A stretch of 13,258 bases of DNA from Firmicutes bacterium UBA2296 (GTDB lineage Bacteria; Bacillota; UBA994), in assembly GCA_002345475.1 (NCBI GenBank), contig DDWC01000100.1, positions 1 to 13,258 on the forward strand, written 5' to 3'. The position numbers and the translations under genes were made by a program. Positions 1 through 6,659 of this stretch are shown here, piece after piece (positions within the stretch are counted from its first letter, which is position 1; each line of letters begins with the position of its first letter). The notes below the pieces were generated by a model. It worked only from the letters and a program-made list of their open reading frames with translations, ran no database searches and was not told the origin of the DNA.

Positions 1-10
1 TAATGGGTGA

Positions 11-16
11 CCTCCT
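11..16 (-). promoter_or_regulatory. Shine-Dalgarno of an off-window downstream gene
   Basis: On the minus strand the 40 bases after the permease stop codon contain TAGGAGGT, a near-perfect match to the anti-Shine-Dalgarno sequence. About nine bases follow before the window ends, so a start codon would fall at or just beyond position 1. I infer that the transporter operon continues to the left with at least one more gene. Its identity cannot be seen. Confidence 0.5.
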
Positions 17-40
17 ACTCGATTTAAGTGCAGTCACCTT

Positions 41-2011
41 CTATTTCCCTGATGTAGAATCCAGTGCTTCCCTATCTCTGCGCACCTTCTGCAGCAGGTA
101 TACCGCAGCCAGGGCCGAGAAACCAATCAGGTCCGTCCACAGGCCGGGGACGATAAGGGCGAAGGCCGAAACGAAAAGCAACAGTCTTTCGTAGAAGCGA
201 GTTTTGAGCAGGAAGAAGCCCTGTACGCCGGTGGCCAGACCGATTATGCCGACACTGGCGGTGATGAAAGTGTGGATGGCCTGGGCCCAGGTCACGTCAA
301 CCAGTACAAGAGCCGGTGAGAGAACGAAAATGTACGGGATTAGGAATCCTGCCAGCGCCAGCTTAAGGGCGATGAACCCTGTCTTCATGGCGTTGGCTCC
401 GGCAATCCCTGCGCCCGCATAGGCGGCCAGTGCCACCGGTGGGGTAATATCAGCGACCACCCCGAAGTAAAGAATGAACAGGTGAGCCGCTATGAGTGGT
501 ACGCCCAGTTGCACCAATGCCGGTGCAGCCATAGTGGCGAGAACTATGTACTTGGCAGTTGTGGGAAGACCCATGCCAAGTATTATCGAGGCAAACATAG
601 TGAGAATCAGAGTGATTATCAGGTTGCCTCCGGCCACGTTAATGATTAGCGAGGCAAAACGGAGACCCAGTCCAGTAAGTGTTACAACACCCACCACGAT
701 GCCGGCACAGGCGCAGGCTGCCGCCACACCGATGGCGCTGCGGGCGCCGTTCTCCATGGCGTTAAAGAAGTCCTTAATAGAAATTCGCGTCTCTTTCTTC
801 AGGGCAGCGGCACCTATGGCCAACCAGATACTCCAGTAAGCCGCTTTGAAGGGTGAACGGCCAATCATCAGGAAGTATATGATAGCGATTAAGGGGATAA
901 TCAGGTGCCAACCCTTTTTCATAGTTTCCCTGGCGTTTGGCAGTTGTGCTCGCGGCAGCCCCCGCAACCCCGTTTTGGTGGCTTCGACGTGAACCATAGT
1001 ACCCACTGCCAGATAGTAGAGAATAGCGGGGATAGCGGCGGCGGCAATTATCTGGAAGTAGGGTATCCCTGTCATCTCCGACATGATAAAGGCCGCAGCT
1101 CCCATGACGGGGGGCATGATTTGTCCGCCCGTAGACGCGGCGGCTTCCACAGCTCCTGCGAACTCCGGCCGGTAACCCACCCGCTTCATGGCCGGGATGG
1201 TAAAGGCGCCAGTGGTGACTGTGTTGGCTACGGAAGAGCCCGAAATGGAGCCCATAAGACCAGAAGCCAGCACGGCGGCTTTAGCGGGTCCGCCCCGCAT
1301 GCCTCCGGTGGCGGCGAAAGCCATGTCGATGAAGAACTGTCCAACACCGGTTTTCTCAAGGAACGCTCCATAAAGAATAAAAAGGAATACGAAGGTTGAG
1401 CTAACCATTATGGGTGTGCCAAATATTCCTTCGGTGGTCAGGTAAGTATGCTCGATCAGCCTGGTCCAGGTGAATCCCCGGTGATCCAGGGGGCTCGGGA
1501 AATAGGGGCCGAAACGGGCGTAAAGGATGAATATTATCGCCACAATGGGAAGTTCTGGTCCTACTACACGGCGGGTTATCTCCAGCACCAGGATAATGGC
1601 CAGTATACCCATGTAGATGTCTACCTGGGTAGGCAGGCCCGCGCGAAAAATCAGGCTCTTGTAGTTGACCAGAATGTAGCCACCCACAGACAACCCCAGC
1701 AAGGCCAGGATCACGTCGTACCAGGGCAGTTTTTCTCGGCTGAACTTCTTTGCTGCCGGCCACAGCAGAAAGCCTATTACAAACATGAAAGACACATGAA
1801 TGGCCCTTTGGCGCATGGCTTCAAGAATGCCAAAACCAGCGGTGTAGAAATGAAACATGGACATGGAGATCGTTATCAGGGTGATTACCAGGCCTATCTT
1901 CCCTTTTAGTCGGCGGTAAGCTGCTTCGGTGTCAAACTTAGCTAAGACTTCCTCAATATCCACAGCTTCAAGGATTGGTTCTGACGGCGTGGTGATGTCA
2001 TCTTCGTTCAA
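41..2011 (-). CDS. TRAP transporter fused permease (4TM/12TM, TAXI type)
   Basis: Integral membrane permease of a tripartite ATP-independent periplasmic (TRAP) transporter in which the small DctQ-like and large DctM-like subunits are fused. It moves an organic solute delivered by the neighbouring TAXI binding protein, driven by an ion gradient. The protein has 656 residues and about 16 or more hydrophobic segments from residue 40 to 640. Family signatures are seen: GSISGSSVANTVTTGAF at about 254-270, GGQIMPPVMG at 295-304, LGMGLPTTAKYI at 478-489, and FGVVADITPPVALAAYAG from 516. The start is TTG at 2011: AAAGGAGG lies 7 bases upstream (2019-2026) and the TTG overlaps the stop of the DUF1850 gene as TTGA, which suggests translational coupling. 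The frame is open upstream to an ATG at 2197, but that extension runs through the DUF1850 gene and has no hydrophobic or family character. Substrate unknown. Confidence 0.93.
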   Translation of the reverse strand: MNEDDITTPSEPILEAVDIEEVLAKFDTEAAYRRLKGKIGLVITLITISMSMFHFYTAGFGILEAMRQRAIHVSFMFVIGFLLWPAAKKFSREKLPWYDVILALLGLSVGGYILVNYKSLIFRAGLPTQVDIYMGILAIILVLEITRRVVGPELPIVAIIFILYARFGPYFPSPLDHRGFTWTRLIEHTYLTTEGIFGTPIMVSSTFVFLFILYGAFLEKTGVGQFFIDMAFAATGGMRGGPAKAAVLASGLMGSISGSSVANTVTTGAFTIPAMKRVGYRPEFAGAVEAAASTGGQIMPPVMGAAAFIMSEMTGIPYFQIIAAAAIPAILYYLAVGTMVHVEATKTGLRGLPRAQLPNARETMKKGWHLIIPLIAIIYFLMIGRSPFKAAYWSIWLAIGAAALKKETRISIKDFFNAMENGARSAIGVAAACACAGIVVGVVTLTGLGLRFASLIINVAGGNLIITLILTMFASIILGMGLPTTAKYIVLATMAAPALVQLGVPLIAAHLFILYFGVVADITPPVALAAYAGAGIAGANAMKTGFIALKLALAGFLIPYIFVLSPALVLVDVTWAQAIHTFITASVGIIGLATGVQGFFLLKTRFYERLLLFVSAFALIVPGLWTDLIGFSALAAVYLLQKVRRDREALDSTSGK

Positions 2012-2526
2012 CTCACTACCTCCTTTATGTGCAGCCAGATGGCGGGCCTGCGAGTCAAGCGCAGCTCTACCCGAAGACCTGTCTCTAGGCCACTCAAATC
2101 CACGAGGACTTTCTCTGTCATCAGCTTTTGTTCCAGAAACGGGCTGACGCGGAAGACCAGGTTTGTCACAGGGCGCCAGAGCTCCAGGACATACCATCCG
2201 TCCTGAAAATCAAACCCGTTTCCCTGCTCGCTGGGCAATCCTGCGCCGAAGGACTTCATGGCTGTCCGCGTGAGCACCAGGCCGCCCTTTACAATGCGGA
2301 AGTACTCGCGCACTTCACTGCGTTCCACTGAATGGGTGTAGCAATAAACTAGTTCTTCATCCTGGGCCAGCGGGATGGTGGCAATTATACGATCGTCAAC
2401 CGATATCACAACCACATCATGGCCGGGGAAGAAAGTGGCGGCCAGTATCCCAGCCAGCAGAATTAGCGCCGCGATACTGAGAAAAGAGAGGGCACCGGCG
2501 TGCGGTGCCCCGCTCTCCTTGTTCAT
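2008..2526 (-). CDS. DUF1850 domain protein, TRAP-associated
   Basis: A 172-residue protein with a single N-terminal hydrophobic segment (about residues 13-33), probably a membrane anchor or uncleaved signal, followed by a soluble extracytoplasmic domain. The block YCYTHSVERSEVREYF (61-76) and the FGAGLP stretch (about 93-98) are what I recognise as the DUF1850 family. Members are commonly encoded between a TAXI binding protein and a fused TRAP permease, as here; their molecular role is not established. The ATG at 2526 is two bases after the stop of the binding-protein gene and has no strong Shine-Dalgarno of its own, so translation probably depends on the upstream gene. Its stop overlaps the TTG start of the permease. 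I infer an accessory role in the transporter. Confidence 0.85.
   Translation of the reverse strand: MNKESGAPHAGALSFLSIAALILLAGILAATFFPGHDVVVISVDDRIIATIPLAQDEELVYCYTHSVERSEVREYFRIVKGGLVLTRTAMKSFGAGLPSEQGNGFDFQDGWYVLELWRPVTNLVFRVSPFLEQKLMTEKVLVDLSGLETGLRVELRLTRRPAIWLHIKEVVS
2019..2026 (-). promoter_or_regulatory. Shine-Dalgarno deciding the permease TTG start
   Basis: AAAGGAGG on the minus strand, inside the end of the DUF1850 gene, 7 bases before the TTG at 2011. It supports the short permease form over the longer open frame beginning at 2197. Confidence 0.8.
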
Positions 2527-2528
2527 GC

Positions 2529-3509
2529 TTAGTTACCGGAGAAGAACTTCTCGGCACCCGGGTGTAGCGGAATGGGCATGCCGTCCTGAGCAGAACCGAG
2601 GCTCAAGTCTCTGCCGCGGGCATGAGCCGCACCGAAATCACCGAGGTTGGTGAAGAGGGACTTGGTTATGTCGTAGACAAGGTCTACGCTGACTTCTGAG
2701 CCCACCACAATCATGGCACGTACTGCAACCGTGTCAACTGCTGCTGTCTGTCCCTCGTAGGTATTGGCGGGAATAGTGACCTTGGCGTAGAAGGGGTAGT
2801 TGGCAATCAGTGTGTCAGTCTGTGTGCCTGATATAGGCACGATGACCACACGGTTGGTTTTGGACATTTCGAGTACGGCGGCGGTGGGGGTGCCTGCCGT
2901 GACAAAGGCGGCATCGATGTGCCCGTCTTTGAGGTTGTTGGCAGCGTCGGCGAAGGAGAGGTAGTCGGTCTTGCCGAGGTCGCTGTACGTCATGCCGAAG
3001 GCTTCGAGAATTTGACGGGCGTTAGCTTCGGTTCCACTGCCGGGTGCGCCCACTGCTACGCTCTTGCCCTTCAGGTCGCTGATGGTCTTAATTCCAGAGG
3101 ATTCGGTAGCCACCAGCTGAATGGTCTCGTTATAGAGAGTAGTAATGCCGCGCAGGTTCTCTACTTTCTTACCTTCGAACATTTCTGTCCCGGAGAGAGC
3201 GTAGTAGGCGATGTCGTTTTGCACCAGAGCCAGTTCGACTTCCTTGGTGCCAATCATGTTGACGTTGGCCACGGACGCGCCTGTAGACTGTGCTGTAGCT
3301 GTCATTCCCGAGATCGATTTGTTAAGGATTTCGGCCAGGCTACCTCCCAGGGGGAAGTAAACTCCGGCGGTGCCTCCGGTGGCGATTGACACGTACTTAG
3401 TCGCCGGGGGTGTCGTGGGCGTTGTGGGGGCCGGTTTGGGCGCGCAGCCGCTCAAGGCCAGAGACAGAGCCAGGACTGCTACCAATGCAAACAGGGCAAA
3501 ACGTTTCAA
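2529..3509 (-). CDS. TAXI family TRAP transporter solute-binding lipoprotein
   Basis: Extracytoplasmic solute receptor of the TRAP-TAXI class, 326 residues. The N terminus is a lipoprotein signal: basic start, hydrophobic core at about 4-19, and lipobox LSGC with the lipidated cysteine at residue 22. A proline/threonine-rich linker (23-37) follows, as expected for a surface lipoprotein of a monoderm cell. Family features seen are SIATGGTAGVYFPLGG at 41-56, the VGAPGSGTE segment at 153-161, and the C-terminal PLHPGAEKFF. The start is TTG, with AAAGGAGG at 3517-3524 and a 7-base spacer. It is the first gene of the operon, two bases upstream of the DUF1850 gene. Characterised TAXI proteins are few, so the ligand cannot be predicted from this sequence. 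Confidence 0.95.
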   Translation of the reverse strand: MKRFALFALVAVLALSLALSGCAPKPAPTTPTTPPATKYVSIATGGTAGVYFPLGGSLAEILNKSISGMTATAQSTGASVANVNMIGTKEVELALVQNDIAYYALSGTEMFEGKKVENLRGITTLYNETIQLVATESSGIKTISDLKGKSVAVGAPGSGTEANARQILEAFGMTYSDLGKTDYLSFADAANNLKDGHIDAAFVTAGTPTAAVLEMSKTNRVVIVPISGTQTDTLIANYPFYAKVTIPANTYEGQTAAVDTVAVRAMIVVGSEVSVDLVYDITKSLFTNLGDFGAAHARGRDLSLGSAQDGMPIPLHPGAEKFFSGN

Positions 3510-3516
3510 AATATGA

Positions 3517-3524
3517 CCTCCTTT
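3517..3524 (-). promoter_or_regulatory. Shine-Dalgarno deciding the TAXI gene TTG start
   Basis: AAAGGAGG on the minus strand with a 7-base spacer to TTG at 3509. That start places a basic Met-Lys-Arg immediately before the lipoprotein signal core, which supports it. Confidence 0.85.
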
Positions 3525-3635
3525 AAGATTTTTCGTGGTCTTTGCCCCTGTAGCGTAGCATTGGTCTGACAGAATACGACAGGATACTACAAAAAACTAC
3601 TCCAACTATTCGCAATATTCTTGACAATGGGCAAA

Positions 3636-3665
3636 GTGCCACTCCGTGGCCATATCGGTTATAAT
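3636..3665 (+). promoter_or_regulatory. candidate sigma-A promoter for the PHP-rapZ-yvcK cluster
   Basis: A perfect TATAAT lies at 3660-3665. GTGCCA at 3636-3641 matches four of six bases of the -35 consensus at an 18-base spacing. Transcription would start near 3672, leaving a leader of only about 17 bases that still contains the AAGGGGG ribosome-binding site (3674-3680). A small inverted repeat, GCCAC/GTGGC with a 3-base loop (3638-3650), overlaps the -35 and spacer and could be an operator. A perfect TTGACA at 3621-3626 is 33 bases from the -10, too far to pair with it. Confidence 0.4.
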
Positions 3666-3688
3666 GAACGAAGAAGGGGGCGTTTGTT

Positions 3689-4417
3689 GTGAAAATAGTT
3701 GCCGACCTGCACACTCATACTGTGGCCAGCGGGCATGCGTATGGCACAATATGGGAAATGGCGCGTCGCTCCAGTGAACTGGGACTGGAGCTGGTGGCTA
3801 TCACAGACCACGGCCCCGCCATGCCTGGTGGTACGCATCGCTACTATTTCGGAAACCTTCCCATCTTGCCCACAGTGATCGAAGGAGTGTCACTGCTCAG
3901 AGGTGTAGAAGCCAACATCCTGGACGCAGAAGGGACTTTGGACGTTCCCGCCCGCTATCTGGCCAATCTGGACTGGGTAGCGGCAGGCCTTCATTCCGAC
4001 TGTATCGAACCGGGATCGGTGGAGGAGAACACCGCTGCCGTTGTGGCGACCATAAAGTCCGGACTGGTGGATGTTATTGTCCACCCGGGCAATCCCCGTT
4101 TCCCCATTGACCATAGGGTTTTCGTGGGGGCGGCTTCAGAGGCTGGCGTGGCCATTGAGATCAACAACGCCTCGCTTACTCTGCCCCACCGCAGAGGCAG
4201 TGACGGCAACTGCAACATAATCGCCCGCCTGGCTGCCGAGCTCGGGGTGGCCATATCGCTGGGCAGTGACGCCCACTCCCCGTGGCAGCTGGCCGTGCTG
4301 GATTCAGCCATAAGCCTGGCCAAAGAGGCCGGAGTCACGGAAAATCAGGTTCTTAACACATCAACAGATAAGATACGCCACTTTCTGAGCGCACGCCGCG
4401 GCCAACGCAACACCTAA
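3689..4417 (+). CDS. PHP domain phosphatase (YcdX-like)
   Basis: A 242-residue enzyme of the polymerase-and-histidinol-phosphatase (PHP) superfamily, closest in layout to the YcdX-type trinuclear metallophosphatases. All expected metal-ligand positions are seen: H8 and H10 (DLHTHT), H16, D40-H41 (ITDHGP), E74 (GVEANI), H102 (AGLHSD), H132 (IVHPGNP), and D194/H196 (GSDAHS). It is predicted to be a cytoplasmic phosphoesterase; the natural substrate is not evident. The start is GTG at 3689, with AAGGGGG 8 bases upstream and the first motif at residue 6, so no N-terminal extension is needed. It is 17 bases upstream of rapZ and probably the first gene of that operon. A PHP gene before rapZ is an arrangement I recall from other Clostridia. 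Confidence 0.9.
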   Translation: MKIVADLHTHTVASGHAYGTIWEMARRSSELGLELVAITDHGPAMPGGTHRYYFGNLPILPTVIEGVSLLRGVEANILDAEGTLDVPARYLANLDWVAAGLHSDCIEPGSVEENTAAVVATIKSGLVDVIVHPGNPRFPIDHRVFVGAASEAGVAIEINNASLTLPHRRGSDGNCNIIARLAAELGVAISLGSDAHSPWQLAVLDSAISLAKEAGVTENQVLNTSTDKIRHFLSARRGQRNT

Positions 4418-4434
4418 ATGGAGGAGGAACGGTA

Positions 4435-5307
4435 ATGAACAGCGACCTCAAGTTTGTCATCATCACCGGGCTTTCCGGTGCTGGAAAGTCCCAGGCGATC
4501 AAGGTTCTTGAGGATGACGGCTATTTTTGTGTCGACAATTTGCCTCCGGCCCTTCTGCCCACATTTGTCGATCTGTGCGCAAGGACAGCCGAACGTATTT
4601 CCCGAGTTGCCATCGTCATGGACCTGCGGGGTGGCGAGTTCTTTAAAGATCTGTTCGAAGCACTGGGGTATCTCGATGCGCACCGCTGGCCCTACGAGGT
4701 TCTTTTCCTGGAGGCCTCGGACGAGACGCTGATCAGGCGATTCAAGGAAACGCGTCGGCGTCATCTGCTGGCTGGTGATGGGAGCATTGGCGATGCCTTG
4801 GCCAGGGAACGGGAGTTGCTGGCTGATTTCCGCGCCAGAGCCGACATCATTCTGGACACATCTGATCTCACACTGGCCCGATTCAAGGAGGAGCTCGAGG
4901 CTTTGCTACTGCAATCGGACCTGGACGACGCACTGGTAGTTCGCCTGGTGTCCTTTGGCTTCAAGCGCGGCATACCTCTGGATGCGGATTTTGTCTTTGA
5001 CTGCCGTTTTCTGCCCAATCCACACTACGTTGCTGATTTGCGCAGTCTGACGGGTACGGATAGGGAAGTACAGGATTACGTTTTTAAGGCAGAGGAGTCG
5101 GCACGTTATCTGGCCATGATCCATGAAATGCTGGATTTTGCTATTCCCCTATGCATTGTTGAAGGGAAGATTCAGCTAATTGTGGCCATCGGCTGCACCG
5201 GTGGGCGCCATCGCTCAGTGGCCATGGTGGAAAAGCTGAAAGAGCTGCTGCTCAGGTCTTCCCACCGAGTGGTTATGGAACACCGCGACATCAGTTGGGT
5301 GGGATAA
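4435..5307 (+). CDS. rapZ: RNase adapter / nucleotide-binding protein RapZ (YvcJ)
   Basis: A 290-residue cytoplasmic P-loop protein of the RapZ/YvcJ family. Walker A is GLSGAGKS at residues 12-19, followed by the family block DDGYFCVDNLPP (27-38). DLRGGEFF at about 63-70 is the Walker-B-like strand. The C-terminal domain carries RFLPNPHY (191-198) and the GCTGGRHRSV signature (253-262). In Escherichia coli RapZ delivers the sRNA GlmZ to RNase E and senses glucosamine-6-phosphate. In Bacillota the homologue YvcJ binds and hydrolyses nucleotides but has no GlmZ target, so the role here is less certain. The ATG at 4435 has GAGGAGGA about 7 bases upstream. It follows the PHP gene by 17 bases and precedes yvcK by one base. 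One small deviation: the usual RRRHPL is RRRHLL here (108-112). Confidence 0.95.
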   Translation: MNSDLKFVIITGLSGAGKSQAIKVLEDDGYFCVDNLPPALLPTFVDLCARTAERISRVAIVMDLRGGEFFKDLFEALGYLDAHRWPYEVLFLEASDETLIRRFKETRRRHLLAGDGSIGDALARERELLADFRARADIILDTSDLTLARFKEELEALLLQSDLDDALVVRLVSFGFKRGIPLDADFVFDCRFLPNPHYVADLRSLTGTDREVQDYVFKAEESARYLAMIHEMLDFAIPLCIVEGKIQLIVAIGCTGGRHRSVAMVEKLKELLLRSSHRVVMEHRDISWVG

Positions 5308-5308
5308 T

Positions 5309-6646
5309 ATGCGCTGGATGAAGTGGCTCTACCCAGGGTTGCGCATCAAACGGTGGATATTCCTGGCCTGTATGGGACTCATCCTGGCAGTGCTCGGTTT
5401 TGGCCTGTTGTTCTATAGGCAGGCCCTTTTTGTGGCGCGCTTTGTCTTCGGTCTGGGCTCGGCGCAAATCGTAGGAGTCGGAGTCGTGGCGGTAGCTGCG
5501 GGGGCTCTGGCCATAGTCTACGGCCTGAACCGGGCTTTTCGCTCCACCATGCATCTTTTGATGCCAACACAACGAGAGAAGCTAATCGATGTGATTTTTG
5601 AAAAGACGATACTGCAGAGCGGGCCTAATGTAGTGGTAATAGGGGGCGGCACTGGTTTGTCCTCGCTGTTGCGAGGTCTGAAAGCCTATACCAGCAACAT
5701 AACTGCTGTTGTCACTGTCACTGATGACGGGGGCAGTTCCGGCAGACTGCGCGAGGGTATGGGCATTTTGCCTCCCGGTGACATTCGCAATTGCGTACTG
5801 GCCCTCGCCGATACCGAACCCTTAATGGAACAGCTCTTTCAGTATCGTTTCTCAGAAGCCGGCCTGGCGGGGCACAGTTTTGGCAATCTGCTCATCGCAG
5901 CTATGAGCGAGGTTACGGGAGATTTTCAGGCTGCGGTGAAGGAGTTCAGCAAAGTATTGGCTGTGCGGGGCACAGTGTTGCCCGTCACGCTTTCTCAAGT
6001 CGGCATTCGGGCCGACCTGATCGATGGACGCACAATAAGCGGTGAATCACAGATATCTGCCGCCAGGGGCGCCATTGAGAGGCTGTATCTTGAGCCGCCA
6101 GAAGCTCAGGCGCTGCCCGAGGTAATTGAGGCCATTGGCGCCGCTGATGCCGTGGTTATAGGCCCCGGCTCGCTGTTTACATCAGTGATTCCCAATCTTC
6201 TCGTGGGTGGCGTGGCCGGAGCTCTGGGTGAGACAACCGCTACACGCATATACATCTGCAACGTCATGACTCAGCCCGGGGAGACCAGCGGGTTTGGCGC
6301 ACTGGAGCATGTAACTGAACTGGAGAAGTACATGGGCGGCAAGGTGGCGGATGTGGTAATAGTTAACTCGGAAAGGGTCCGGCCCGATCTGGAAATACGC
6401 TATGCTGAGGACGGCGCCGTTCAGGTGGCCCCCGATGTCGCCGCCCTGCGGGAACGCGGATACAAAGTCATTACCGCTGAGCTGTTGCGGCAGGATGACA
6501 CGGTCAGGCACGATCCGCTTCGCCTGGCCAGAGCAGTCATGCGCCTTGTGGTGAGGAACACAATCGATGCCCGCATGAAGGGCACGGCAGGCAAGTTGCT
6601 GGCGGACAACCGCTTTGACTTGATAGATGACACAGACACAAATTAG
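5309..6646 (+). CDS. yvcK: YvcK family UDP-sugar-binding protein, membrane-anchored (CofD-like)
   Basis: A 445-residue protein whose C-terminal 340 residues are the YvcK/CofD-like (gluconeogenesis factor) domain. Seen motifs are IGGGTGLS (111-118), TDDGGSSGRLR (138-148), PGDIRNC (156-162), GHSFGNLLI (188-196), GPGSLFTS (285-292), and NVMTQPGET (318-326). In Bacillus subtilis and Mycobacterium, YvcK homologues bind UDP-N-acetylglucosamine and influence carbon-source use and cell-wall synthesis. An N-terminal extension of about 105 residues holds two hydrophobic segments (about 16-36 and 50-72) after a basic, tryptophan-rich start. The domain would thus be tethered to the membrane, unlike the roughly 320-residue soluble B. 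subtilis protein. The ATG is one base after the rapZ stop, with GGGTGGGA inside the end of rapZ as a weak ribosome-binding site, so coupling is likely. Confidence 0.93.
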   Translation: MRWMKWLYPGLRIKRWIFLACMGLILAVLGFGLLFYRQALFVARFVFGLGSAQIVGVGVVAVAAGALAIVYGLNRAFRSTMHLLMPTQREKLIDVIFEKTILQSGPNVVVIGGGTGLSSLLRGLKAYTSNITAVVTVTDDGGSSGRLREGMGILPPGDIRNCVLALADTEPLMEQLFQYRFSEAGLAGHSFGNLLIAAMSEVTGDFQAAVKEFSKVLAVRGTVLPVTLSQVGIRADLIDGRTISGESQISAARGAIERLYLEPPEAQALPEVIEAIGAADAVVIGPGSLFTSVIPNLLVGGVAGALGETTATRIYICNVMTQPGETSGFGALEHVTELEKYMGGKVADVVIVNSERVRPDLEIRYAEDGAVQVAPDVAALRERGYKVITAELLRQDDTVRHDPLRLARAVMRLVVRNTIDARMKGTAGKLLADNRFDLIDDTDTN

Positions 6647-6652
6647 GAGGAG
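6645..6652 (+). promoter_or_regulatory. Shine-Dalgarno deciding the lyase GTG start
   Basis: AGGAGGAG overlaps the TAG stop of yvcK (6644-6646) and stands 7 bases before GTG at 6660. The in-frame ATG at 6627 lies inside yvcK with no ribosome-binding site, so the GTG is preferred. Confidence 0.85.
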
Positions 6653-6659
6653 ATGCATC

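Noticed and set aside
905..1399. 164-codon plus-strand open frame opposite the TRAP permease
   Set aside because: Low-complexity translation opposite a well-supported membrane protein; no signal of its own.
2012..2197. 62-residue N-terminal extension of the fused permease
   Set aside because: It would overlap most of the C-terminal third of the DUF1850 gene; the TTG at 2011 has an excellent ribosome-binding site and starts just before the family-like sequence.
3621..3665. Perfect TTGACA paired with perfect TATAAT as one promoter
   Set aside because: The spacing is 33 bases, far from the 16-18 needed; only the TATAAT was kept with a weaker -35.
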